Assembly: GCA_943736015.1 (NCBI GenBank)
Contig: OX031060.1
Span: forward strand, 2,004,001 to 2,068,000
DNA: 64,000 nt
Direction of reading: 5' to 3'
Source: Tridacna crocea
Lineage: Eukaryota > Mollusca > Bivalvia > Cardiida > Cardiidae
Within the stretch, counting starts at the first letter, position 1, and each line of letters begins with the position of its first letter. A model generated the notes under the pieces. The model saw nothing but the letters and a program-made list of their open reading frames with translations. It was not told the origin of the DNA and ran no database searches. Shown here in pieces: positions 53,985-63,851 of the stretch. Position numbers and translations under genes: made by a program.

Positions 53985-54450
53985 TGCCTCATATTCATGA
54001 AGTATTCATGAATTTGACCAATTTAAAAACTTGTTTTCATGAAGTATTCATGAATACTCTACTAGACAAAATTCATGAAATTTCAAGAATATTAATTCAT
54101 GAAGAATTCATGAAGAAGAAGTGAACAGAAAATGAGACAATACGTTTATGAATAAAAAAAATGCATGAAAACTTCATAAAAAATGTATGTTCATAAAAAT
54201 TTCATGAATTCTTCATGAAGATAAACCAATGCTTCATTCATGATTTTTTTAAGAACTTGTATGTGTTCTTGATTTATGAATGTTTTATGCATTTTATTCT
54301 TCATGAACAATTCATGAACCATTATTTCACGATTTTTTCATGAATTTGTCTCATTTTCTGTTCACTTCTTATTCATGAAGTATTCATGAATTCAACTCAT
54401 GAACACTTCATGTTGTTTTCATTAAATATTCATGAAGAATTCATAAACAC
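53985..54450. repeat. TTCATGAA-rich foldback
   Basis: GAAGTGAACAGAAAATGAGA at about 54118 pairs with TCTCATTTTCTGTTCACTTC at about 54349; TTCATGAA repeats densely in both arms. Confidence 0.85.
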
Positions 54451-54884
54451 GACACAGGGGTAGCATAAAAGTTTTTGTCATTTGGGAAAGAGTGAAGGGT
54501 TAAATGATTCAAGATCTCCAGTCCCACATTTTCGTTGATTTATTACACCTCTTGCAGGCATAATATATATACTTTTTATTAACCCGTTAAAGTGCCAAAA
54601 AAATGAAAGGGATTAATTTTATTCCACAAAAAAGGACCAGGATATTGCGGTTTAATGGGAATTTCTCTCACAGAATCTCACCATTTTGAAAAAGTATGAG
54701 ACTGCACATTTTATGTAGTCTGATCTGGATCTTATTACTCAGGCTACTGAAGGCAGCTGAGGTTGTGATTTGAGCATGAAGGATTAACATGAAGAACAAG
54801 CCCAGAAGTTATGTATGCAATAATAGTGCAATAATTATAGGAAAGGAGCGTCATTAACTCATAAGAAGTTTCATAGCAACTTGA
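54451..54884. other. Gap with one short palindrome
   Basis: GAGACTGCACATTTTATGTA followed by GTCTGATCTGGATCTT at 54696-54735; nothing else. Confidence 0.5.
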
Positions 54885-55122
54885 CTCTTAACCGCACAAG
54901 CGGCGAGCTCTCACGACCCTGAGGAAACAGCTTCTTCTCCATTTCCCATAGTATTTTTCATCTTTCCAAAAATATTTATGAAAAAAATGTAGTGTAGATG
55001 AAAGGACCAAGTCTTTGATGGAATGCAAAATAGAGTTGAAAAATTTGAAAATGCTGGTCAATAGTAGCATCTTCTCCCTTTCCCACATTGTTTTCAAAAG
55101 TCTCAGTCTTCCTCTAAGTTGA
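54885..55122. repeat. MITE composite, decayed
   Basis: Two S arms are seen, one at each end, with two half cores between. Confidence 0.6.
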
Positions 55123-55352
55123 TTAACTCTTTATCATATGACAAAATTTTAGATTGGTCCAAATTGAAAGCACTCGCAAACGACAAAATAAACCTAACTC
55201 AAAAATTGAATTTGTTTCCAGCAGGATAGAAAACCTTGTGAGAAAAGGAGAAAATGCTGGTTACCAGCATTTTCTCCTTTTCCCACAATGTTTTCAAAAG
55301 GTTATTCTATATCAGGGTCATAAAAACCAGGGATTGTTTGGTAAAGGGTTAA
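55123..55352 (-). repeat. MITE, type A, full length
   Basis: TTAA flanks both ends; near-perfect core. Confidence 0.93.
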
Positions 55353-55484
55353 CTGTTTTACCAGATGACAAAATTTTAGACTGTTCTAAATCGAAAACTT
55401 AAGCAGATGACAAAACTCAGAAATTAAAATTTGTTTTGGACGAGTAGAAAATACTGTGGGAAAAGGAGAAAATGCTGGTTAATC
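55349..55484 (-). repeat. MITE cut at core centre
   Basis: Shares the left TTAA and ends at AAAATGCTGGTTAA. Confidence 0.88.
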
Positions 55485-55644
55485 CCTGTTAATTCTATTG
55501 TCTATGAACAGAGCCACTTATCTAGGAGTGGCCATAGACAAGGCAGTGAAAAAGTCCAGCCTAGGTCTGGGGATACCAAGAATTAGAAATAAACTATTCC
55601 TATGATAACCACAAAAGCACATTTGAAATTTTCATTTACTTTAA

Positions 55645-55855
55645 ACTAAATGACAGAATTAAAGATGAGTTCAATTTAAAAAAGCATTTGCAGATTTCAG
55701 AAAATAAATTTGAATGCAAATTCCAAACTTAGTTTTTATTTCGGGAAGAAAAGAGGAAAGTGCTGATCACCAGCATTTTCTCCTTTTGCCACAATGTTTT
55801 CAAAGGCTTTTTCTTGAGGGTCGTTAAAACTTAGGAATGTGTACTAGTGGCTTAA
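55645..55855 (-). repeat. MITE, diverged
   Basis: Core right half intact; left half worn; TTAA at 55852. Confidence 0.75.
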
Positions 55856-55904
55856 CGGTTTAGCACACAACCTGGAGGTTAAGCAACCCTTTAGATGGAT
55901 CCTT

Positions 55905-56133
55905 TTAACCCATTACCACACAATCCCTACTTTTGATGCCCTTGAGAAAGAAGCCTTTAGCAAACATTGTGGGAAAAGGAGAAAATGCTGGTAACCAGCA
56001 TTTTCTCCTTTTCCCACAATGTTTTCTATCCTTCACAAAACAAATTTCAAATTTTCAGTCACTTTTATTTTGTCGTCTGCAAATGGTTTCGATTTGGACC
56101 AGTCTAAAACTTTGTCGTTTGGTAATGGGTTAA
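55905..56133 (+). repeat. MITE, type A, full length
   Basis: TTAA flanks both ends; only one stem mismatch. It ends 84 bp before NAV exon a. Confidence 0.95.
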
Positions 56134-56139
56134 AGACCT

Positions 56140-56169
56140 AGTGGGTAAAGGAGAAAATGCTGGCTACCA
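56140..56169 (+). repeat. MITE half-core fragment
   Basis: GTGGGTAAAGGAGAAAATGC then TGGCTACCA, 48 bp from the NAV acceptor. Confidence 0.8.
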
Positions 56170-56217
56170 AGAATATAAGATACAAAATTGTATTATTTTT
56201 CATTTTCATACTTTCAG

Positions 56218-56335
56218 ATTTATACAGACTGGGCTAACCATTACCTGGAGAAAGCTCGCAGCAAACGCTACATATCCGACCTTCAACAGGATGTTACAGA
56301 CGGCGTACTGCTGGCAGACGTCATCGAGGCTGTCA
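56218..56335 (+). CDS. NAV: Neuron navigator homologue, CH-domain exon a
   Basis: The exon encodes 39 codons plus one base, starting IYTDWANHYLEKARSKR and ending DGVLLADVIEAV. This is the first half of the calponin-homology domain of neuron navigators (NAV1-3 in vertebrates, sickie in flies), large cytoskeleton-associated proteins acting in neurite outgrowth and cell migration. From memory, vertebrate NAV2/3 have nearly the same IYTDWANHYL and LQQDV-DGVLLA strings. The acceptor CTTTCAG is at 56211-56217 (phase 0 entry), and the donor CA/GTAAGT is at 56336 (phase 1 exit). No in-frame ATG exists, so a coding exon must lie upstream; none was recognised. A MITE core fragment lies only 48 bp before the acceptor. 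Confidence 0.93.
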
Positions 56336-56637
56336 GTAAGTATACCTGTAGAGTTATAAACAGTCGAAATCTATTGATTGATTGAGAGCACTTCCATTTT
56401 GTAACATACTGTTGGTTTCATCGAGCTGCCAGCTTGTTTATGCTGTTTAAATTTTTCATCACATGTTAAAGTTATAAAGCTGAATCATTTTCAAACTAAT
56501 GTCTGACATGTTTTTAGAACCCTGTAGGAGGAAGTATTCTGAAAATATTTAGATAAATTTCAATATGAAATGTACCCTTGGTTGGGTAAAATGTTTGCCT
56601 TTTTCTGGTGATCTTTACTTTTGCTAAAATGCTTAAT

Positions 56638-56821
56638 TTAACCCATTACCACACAATCCCTACTTTTGACGCCCCTGAGAAAACAGCATTTTCTCCTTTT
56701 CCCACAGTGTTTTCTTCCCTTCCCAGAACAAATTTAAATTTCTCATTCACCTTTATTTTGTCATCTGCAAATGCTTTCAATTTGAACCTGTCTAGAATTT
56801 TGTCGTGTTTTAAAGAGTTGA
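56638..56821 (+). repeat. MITE lacking the left half-core
   Basis: The S arm joins directly to CAGCATTTTCTCC. Ends TTAA and TTGA. Confidence 0.9.
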
Positions 56822-57049
56822 CCCATTACCATACGAGAAAAATTTAGACTGGTCCAAATTGAAAGCATTAATTTTGCAGATGACAAAATAAAGGTGACTG
56901 AACAATTGAAATTTGTTCTGGGAAGGGTAGAAAACACTGGGAAAAGAAGAAAATGCTGGTTACCAGCATTTTCTCCTTTTTCCACAGTGTTTTCAAAAGG
57001 CTTCTTTCTCAGGGGCGTCAAAAGTAGGGATTGTGTGGTAATGGGTTAA
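56818..57049 (-). repeat. MITE, type A, full length
   Basis: Left site shared (TTGA), right TTAA. CACTGGG pairs with CACAGTG imperfectly. Confidence 0.92.
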
Positions 57050-57089
57050 ACCCATGATAGTTGTTGAACCCATTCCAGAATCTTCAATA

Positions 57090-57238
57090 TTGACAGCAAT
57101 TGCAGATCCCAATTTTGAGACGGCTATTAGAATAGCTAAGAGGGCAGAAAACATAATGGAAAAAGCAGAAAAAATCAATTACCAGTACTTTTTTTTCCCA
57201 TCTTTTTTCTGTTTCCATAAGGATTTAGACTTGTAGAA
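57090..57238 (-). repeat. MITE, strongly decayed
   Basis: GCAGAAAACATAATGGAAAA and TTACCAGTAC only. Confidence 0.45.
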
Positions 57239-57455
57239 ACACAGAAGTATTTTGGTACAGGATCCAGTTTAATTTTAACCATTTTTACGATTGTGAAAGT
57301 TTGAAGCCAGTGCACAGCTGAAATACAATGGACGGTGCCTACGGGGATTTGAGCCAGTGCAGAAAAGATCATCGTTTTTCGAGGTTTAGAAGATCAGCCC
57401 CTGAACCACTTAGCCAAAGAGAATTCTTCTCAATGCAAATGGATTAGTTCTAAAA

Positions 57456-57665
57456 TTAACCCTTTACCACACAATTTTATGACCCAGCTGCTGAAAACAT
57501 TGTGGGAAAAGGAGAAAATGCTTCTATCTAGTGTTTTCTCCTATTCCCAGAATGTTTTCTACTCTTCTAAAGTCAAGTTTCAATTTTTGAGTCATGTTTA
57601 TTTTGTTGTCTGCAAATGCTTTCAATTTGGACAAGTCTACAACTTTTTGGTTTGGTAAAATAAAG
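57456..57665 (+). repeat. MITE, type A
   Basis: S arm is shortened; the core loop is mismatched (GCTTCTATCTAGTG). Confidence 0.88.
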
Positions 57666-57714
57666 AGCATTTGCATTTGCGGACAACATACTTAATTCAG
57701 CTGAAATGATGATA
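57657..57714 (-). repeat. MITE, left part split by the pogo-like element
   Basis: GCATTTGCGGACAACATACT to CTGAAATGATGATA is an L arm that resumes at 59267 with TATTTGTCTTTGATGGGGTA. Confidence 0.85.
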
Positions 57715-59266
57715 CAGTAGATTCCGCTTATTTGCAAGTCCTATTTGTCAGAGAAAATATCCCGAATAAGCGGTCGGCCCGATAATCCGATGGCTCTTTT
57801 CAGACCGGAAGTCTAACCAGAGATGCAGACGATCGTTTCGTTCTAATGACAGACGTTCAGATCTTGCATCCCGATCATTTGATTAATGTTCACAATTTTT
57901 TAAATATATGTATTTCAAACTAAACAAGTTTAAAAAAATTATTTGTTTGCTTACTTTATTTACCTATCAAGTGCACAAAGTACCAGAAACGATCCAGGCT
58001 GTTGGCCATAGTGATGCTTCGTTTGACATAAAATTCAACACAAACTTTTTCTAAACACAGGTTTCGACGCATATCTCCAGTTTCTGGTTATCTAACAATT
58101 ACCCCTTGTGTACATGCACATTCTTACACAACATGATCGTGTACTGTGCACCTGTATAAACCCCGACTCGCCACCTGTTCGGTTGAATGGGTGGGTAAAA
58201 GTTTGTGTGACGTCATAGACTGATTGCCGCACAGACGATTCTATTTTAACGCCTTAATTTAGGCCATACCATTCAAAGCAGACCTAAGTAAGAAACGGTT
58301 TTCTGTGTTTTTCACAGTTTACATGATTCGGTACACCTTACTCTCACGCCTGTAGTCAAATTGTTTGTCACAAATTGGATTATCAACGAGACACTAACAA
58401 ACAGTTAAGTTTTTTTCTACCCAGTGTGTAATTATCTGATTGGTGATAGGTTAATTCGATCGGTCTTTCTTGTAATAGGTAAAGTGCCGAATTCGTCTTC
58501 AGTTGCTTTCGGGGAGCGTAGACCGAGATCAGACTGCACAGTGTGAAGTCTGATCATAGAAAGTCCATTTTTTTTAAATTTTTTGCCGAGTTTTACCAAG
58601 ACAAGATTTAAGTACATGTAGTAATCTTTTCGCCGATTTTCCTGCACTAAAATTACCATTTTATTTATCAGTGCTCTTGGTGGTGGGTGTACAGCCTGGT
58701 ACCCAAAATCTAGCGTAACCGTCCAATTGTTGAACTTGATAATCGGCAACCAGTGAAGTAAACTAATGCACCAATGCTGCAAAACAGCCACTGAGTTAAC
58801 GAGGTCCATATTCAGAATGTCGGCCATTTGCAGATGTTTTGTAAACGTTATTACACTTTCTTAAATAAAAAACTAACATGAAATACGCCAAGAATTTTTA
58901 TCTTTAATGACTTAATTATGAAAACGGATCATGTCGGACTCGTCGTTTGTATGCAGTTGCATCAGTTTTTATCTGTGATTTTCCGTATGCACTATAATTC
59001 GACTTTCATCGTTTTGAGTAACCTTTTTTTCCCACGGACAGATTGGAATTTTTCGCTGTCTTATCCCAAGGAATTGCTAATAAACACTAGAATTTCGAAT
59101 AACTTGCTAATTTTTCGTTGCAAAAAACCGAAATGTTCTATTTATAGGATCCCGATTAAGCGTTGAAATTTACGTTGTCTAAATAGGAAATGGTTCGGTG
59201 CTGGACCAAATCTTGCAAATAACCGAAAATCCCGATAAACAGGGTTGCGATTAAGTGGAATCTACT
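57715..59266. mobile_element. pogo/Tigger-like non-autonomous element
   Basis: The ends CAGTAGATTCCGCTTATTTG and, reversed, CAGTAGATTCCACTTAATCG are flanked by TA on both sides (57713-57714, 59267-59268). Related CCGATAA/GATTAAG motifs recur near both ends. No transposase frame is seen in 1.55 kb; the longest open frame (58432-58827, - strand) has no recognisable motif. CAGTA termini with TA duplication are typical of pogo/Tigger within Tc1-mariner. Confidence 0.85.
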
Positions 59267-59408
59267 GTATTTGTCTTTGATGGGGTAGAAAACATTGTTG
59301 GAAAAAGATAAAATAGTGGATACTGGAATTTCCTTATTTCTTAAAATGTTATGAAAGAGCTTCTTCATCAAGGTTGTTAAAACTCGGAATTCTCTGTGAT
59401 AGAATTAA
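59267..59408 (-). repeat. MITE, right part split by the pogo-like element
   Basis: Inner L arm, worn core and S arm to TTAA at 59405. Confidence 0.82.
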
Positions 59409-59633
59409 CCCATAACCACACAATCCCTACTTTTGACGCCCCTGAGAAAGAAGCCTTTTGAAAACACTGTGGGAAAAGGAGAAAATGCTGGTAACCAGCA
59501 TTTTCTCCTTTTCCCATAGTGTTTTCTACGCTTCCCAGAACAAATTTCAATTTTTCAGTCACCTTTATTTTGTCGTCTGCAAATGCTTTCAATTTGGACC
59601 AGTCCAAAATTTTCACATGTGGTAAAGAGTTAA
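59405..59633 (+). repeat. MITE, type A, full length
   Basis: TTAA flanks both ends and both are shared with neighbours. Confidence 0.95.
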
Positions 59634-59862
59634 GTCTTAACCAAATGACAATATTTTTGACTTCTCTCATTTTAAAAGATTTGAGAATGGCAAATTCGAA
59701 TTTGATTCCAGTTGTAGAATTCGTCTTTGAAAAGACAGAAAACATTGTATGGAATAGCAGAAAATTCTGATTTCCAGCATTTTCTCCTTTTGCCACAACG
59801 TTTTTAAAAGCCTCTTTCCTCAGGCTTGTTGAAAATGGGATTATTGATGAAAGATTATGTTT
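59630..59862 (-). repeat. MITE, diverged
   Basis: TTAA at left shared; the right terminus is worn. Confidence 0.82.
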
Positions 59863-60021
59863 AATTAGGTCTAAAATTGAAGTTGTAAGGCAGACACTGG
59901 ATCTTGTCTGAACCAAAACTCTTGTGTGTGGTCTATTGGATAAACAGAAAATGCACAGATTATAATAATTTGGGAGAACCTGTGGTGCTCACTATCCATA
60001 TGTTTTGGTACCATCTTGCGT

Positions 60022-60236
60022 TTAACCCATTACCAAACAATGCCTGAGATAGAAGCCTTTTAAAAACATTGCAGGAAAAGGAGAAAATGCTGGTAACCAG
60101 CACTTTCTCCATTTCCCACAATGTTTTCTACCCTATCAAACACTTACAGTTCATTTGTACCTATTTTGAATTTTTTTTATCTGTGGATTCTCTCAGTTTG
60201 GAAGAGTATACAATTTGTTGTTTGGGAAAGGGTTAA
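60022..60236 (+). repeat. MITE, type A
   Basis: S arm is shortened; L end is the GTTTGGGAAAGGG variant; TTAA both sides. Confidence 0.9.
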
Positions 60237-60382
60237 AGTTTTGGACAGTTTTGATATGTGTTTGAAAGAGTGGAAAGATTGTGAAAAAAGGAGGAAATGT
60301 TGGGTACCAGATTTCTTTATCAAACAACAAAATTTTAGACCTATCCAAGGTAAAATTGAGGACTTTGTGGTAAAAGGTTAAA
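60233..60382. repeat. MITE, decayed
   Basis: It starts at the shared TTAA; only a half core and rearranged L-arm pieces remain. Confidence 0.6.
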
Positions 60383-60429
60383 TGCTTCATCGATGATTGA
60401 TTGTGTTTATTTATCATCGCCATGGGTTT

Positions 60430-60662
60430 CCCATATGGGTGACGCCCCCTGAAGGCTGTTGGTTTTGTTATGGGGGATAGTGCAGATACAGGACAAAACC
60501 CATCCTAAGTTTCGACAGGTTCTTTAAGGTGTTGGGTGTATAGCACACGGAACCTTGGTTTAATGTCTCATCTGCAAGACTATTAGCAATTTTAGTTGGC
60601 CAGCAGCCCACACTCATGATCAAGAGTCTTGCGCTCTACCAAATGAGCTACGCAGGCTGGTC
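60430..60662 (-). repeat. tRNA-like SINE fragment
   Basis: On the - strand it starts GTAGCTCATTTGGTAGAGCG, a clear A box, followed by CAAGACTCTTGATC. No good B box, so not an intact tRNA. Confidence 0.55.
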
Positions 60663-60816
60663 TCATTGATTTATAAAGCTACATGGAAATTATAATTTAT
60701 TACATAACAGGGATAGTGCAGACCAGTAACCAGACTACACCTTTTATATGATCTAATCTTGATCTTTATTGTTTACCTTCATGATAGGTAATATTGATAT
60801 TTTTATCTCCTTTCAG

Positions 60817-60869
60817 CCAATGAAAAACTGCAGGACATAAAGACAAAACCAAAGAACAGTGCTCAAATG
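60817..60869 (+). CDS. NAV: Neuron navigator homologue, CH-domain exon b
   Basis: Two bases complete the split codon from exon a (giving T), then NEKLQDIKTKPKNSAQM follows. This matches the NEK-x-x-DI stretch and the closing S-Q-M of the NAV CH domain. The acceptor TCTCCTTTCAG is at 60806-60816 and the donor ATG/GTAAGT is at 60870, leaving in phase 0. Both intron phases agree with exon a, which makes the pair secure. The rest of the CH domain and the gene must lie beyond position 64000. The 4481-bp intron between the two exons consists largely of MITEs, a pogo-like element and a SINE-like fragment. Confidence 0.9.
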
Positions 60870-61192
60870 GTAAGTGAGTCTGCTAGATAGAATTGTAAGG
60901 GAGTTAACTCTGAGATACTTAGGTTGTGTATCTTAAAGTTGTGTCCCTTGATTACTTTGCCATATTTCTATAGCAACAGTACTATCCTGCATATTTTGTG
61001 GATAATTGTTCTGATAATTAGTTAAAAGGGAGTATGGTAGCATTATGAGAAATGATGAGAGCATTTTAAGGAGTTTTTCAGATTATTCACATTATGCCCA
61101 AATAGTTTTTCAGGGCCTACAAATTTGAGGAATCTAGTCATGGGGCAGGTACACTCAAAATATTTTTGACACATTTATGTGCCTTTTGTTAC

Positions 61193-61420
61193 TTAACCCT
61201 TTACTAAACAATCCCTTGTGTTTACAGCTTTGAGGAAGAAGCCTTCTGAAAACATTGTGGGAAAAGGAGAAAATGCTAGTAACCAGCATTTTCTCCTTTT
61301 CCCACAATATTTTCTACTCTTCTAAAGTCAAGTTTCAAGTTTTGAGTCACGTTTATGTTGTCTTCTGCAAATGCTTTCAGTATGGACAAGTATAAAATTT
61401 TGTCATTTGGTAAAGAGTAA
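61193..61420 (+). repeat. MITE, type A, full length
   Basis: Left TTAA; right site reads GTAA. Core loop GCTAGTAACCAGC. Confidence 0.93.
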
Positions 61421-61689
61421 GTTTTATCATTAAAAGCAACTGAAGTGATGAAAAATGCATGTTGTGCTCTTGCCTGGCAGTACAGATCAAGGATGAGACT
61501 ACACAGTCTTTAAAAAAGGTTGGCACATTAGTAAACAAACCTTTTTCCTTTACTGGACAAGGTCGATGCAAGAAAAAATTATGTTCTGTGAAGTTTGACT
61601 TTGGTCTTCACAGTTTGCAGCGATAGATAATTTTGCAGTGGCACCAAAAGTGTTAACCATTAATTTACCTAACGATTCTTTGCTTTAAC

Positions 61690-61862
61690 AACTGAAAAAA
61701 GCTGTATAAAAAAAAAGTCAAGGGAAAAGAAGACAATGATAGAAATAACCATCCCCCCCCCCCCAAATTTTCACAAATTTAAAAAAAAAAATCGCAATTT
61801 TCAGAAACATGTATTTTGTCGTCTCCTAATGCTTTCAATATGGACAGGCATAATATTTTGTG
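61690..61862 (+). repeat. MITE, decayed, with C12 and A11 runs
   Basis: The core is replaced by a homopolymer-rich stretch at 61755-61790; the L arm is recognisable. Confidence 0.6.
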
Positions 61863-61880
61863 AAGTTTGATGAGACTTGA

Positions 61881-62105
61881 TTAAAACCCATTCACTCTTC
61901 AAATTCAAAGTATTTTCAAATCCAAAGCATTTTCGGACAACAAAATACATAAAATTGACAAAGGGAAACTTCCTTCTGGAAGGTTAGAAGGCATTATGGG
62001 GAAAGGAAAAATGCAGGTTACCAGCATTTTCTCCTTTTCCCATACAGTTTTCAAAAGCTGTGTGTCTTTGAGTTGCTAAAACTTAGGACTGTGTAGTAGA
62101 TGGTA
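61881..62105 (-). repeat. MITE, diverged
   Basis: Core GCAGGTTACCAGC with one stem side worn. Confidence 0.78.
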
Positions 62106-62176
62106 GGTGAACGAATTTCAGCAGACTGATCTAGATCTACGCAGATGACAAATGCAGCTATTGTTATGAGGAGCAC

Positions 62177-62402
62177 TGAACTCTTTATTACACTATCACA
62201 AGGTTTGGATGACCCTGAGGGAAAAACCTTAGAAAACCTTGTGGGAAAAGGAGAAAAAGATGGTGGCTAGCATTTTCTCCTTTGCCAACCAGATTTTCTA
62301 AATTGTACTTTTGAAGACAATCACCATATGTCAGCCAGCTTTAATATATTGTCTGCAAATGCTTTCAATTTAGGACCAGTCTTAAGTTTTTGGGCTTGGT
62401 TA
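62177..62402 (+). repeat. MITE, diverged
   Basis: Core GATGGTGGCTAGC; right TTAA shared with the next copy. Confidence 0.82.
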
Positions 62403-62628
62403 ACCCATTACCACACAATCCCTACTCCTGACGCCCCTGAGAAAGAAGCCTTTTGAAAACAATGTGGGAAAAGGAGAAAATGCTGGTAACCAGCATTTTC
62501 TCCTTTTCCCACAATGTTTTCTACCCTTTCCAAATCAAAATTTAATGTTTTAGGCACATTAATTTTGTCGTCTGCAGATGCTTTCAATTTGAACCAGTCT
62601 ATAAATTTGTCGTTTGGTAAAGAGTTAA
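62399..62628 (+). repeat. MITE, type A, full length
   Basis: TTAA flanks both ends; one stem mismatch. Confidence 0.95.
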
Positions 62629-62809
62629 CTCTTTATGAAAATTTAGACATATTAATATTGAGTATATTTTGAAGAGACACTAAACATGGCACAAATGATT
62701 TGTTTTTGACAGGGTAGAAAACATTTGGGAAAAGGAGAAATTGCTAGTTACCAGCCTTTTCTCCTTTTCCCACAATGTTTCAAATGGCTTCTTTCTCAGA
62801 GTTGCTTAA
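62625..62809 (-). repeat. MITE, S arm cut by the next copy
   Basis: Left TTAA shared; S arm stops at TTTCTCAGAGTTGC. Confidence 0.88.
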
Positions 62810-63034
62810 CGCTTTACCACACGGCAAAATTTCAGACCTAACCAAATCGACAGCTTCTACAGACGACAATTTTAAAGTTGTTCAAATAATGCAATTTTGC
62901 TTTCATAGGGTAGAAAACATTGTGGGAAAAGGAGAAAATGCTGGTTACCAGCATTTTCTCCTTTTCCCACAATGTTTTCAAAAGGCTTCTTCCTCGGGGG
63001 TGTCAAAAGTCGTCATTGTGTGGTAATGGGTTAA
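62806..63034 (-). repeat. MITE, type A, full length
   Basis: TTAA flanks both ends; the core is perfect. Confidence 0.95.
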
Positions 63035-63066
63035 ACTTGGAATTGTGTGGTAAAAGGATAAACGGT

Positions 63067-63288
63067 TTAACTGTTTATCAAACAATGCTGAGTTGTAAAA
63101 ACCCCAAGGTAGAGGTCTTTCAAAAACATTGTGGGAAAAGGAGAAAACACTAGAACCAGCATTTTTTCTTTCTCCCAAAGTGTTTTCTACCCTATCAAAG
63201 AACTTCATTTATACCACTTTCAAAGGTGCCAACTGCAGATGCTTTGAATTTCAAAGAGTCTAAATTTTGTTGTTTGGGAAAGGGTTAA
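63067..63288 (+). repeat. MITE, type A, diverged
   Basis: TTAA flanks both ends; core loop shortened (ACACTAGAACCAGC). Confidence 0.9.
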
Positions 63289-63455
63289 TAGTTCTGCTAG
63301 ACTGGTAATGATGTTTTTCCTGATATTTTGAGCTTTTCAATTAATATGCAGATGTTGCTGCAAATTTGCTGACAAAACCTGACTGTGAGTTTAGTCTAAA
63401 TGCTTCCTTTACGAGTTGGTCTTACTCATCAAGTATGCATTAGTTTTACCTTGTG

Positions 63456-63766
63456 GCGCCAAGTCCTGGTAGCTCAGTCAGTTGCGTGTATTATTTGTGA
63501 ACAGGGGTCGTAGGTTTGATCCCTTGCTTGGACAATTTCTTACCAAGGGTCTGTGATAGTCATTGCTACAGGTTTCATACCTCTCCCATTGCTGAGCATT
63601 GTCTCGACAAAGGTTATAACGGAAAGTAGCCAGAGGCTTGGGAAAGAAAATTGTGCAGAGTACTGCTAAAAGAGGCTCCAGGAATGCATGTATAGGTGCA
63701 CTGGCAGCAATGATATAACTGTATTAATGTTGAAAATGGTGTTAAACACCATACCATGAATCAATC
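63456..63766 (+). repeat. tRNA-derived SINE with target duplication
   Basis: A-box-like TGGTAGCTCAGTCAGTTG and B-box-like GGTTTGATCCC. The flanks TTTTACCTTGTG (63444-63455) and TTTTACTTTGTG (63767-63778) differ at one base. Confidence 0.85.
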
Positions 63767-63851
63767 TTTTACTTTGTGTCAGATGAGAGAATGTCCCCAG
63801 AATGAGCAACCATTTCAACCACAACATTATTTTTGCTGTTTATCTAATTTG

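Noticed and set aside
58432-58827. 131-codon - strand frame inside the pogo-like element
   Set aside because: It does not show the helix-turn-helix or DDE motifs of a pogo transposase, and no other support for coding was seen.
60430-60662. tRNA gene on the - strand
   Set aside because: A clear A box exists but no good B box or acceptor stem, so it is more likely a SINE fragment. The same applies at 14560 and 22700.
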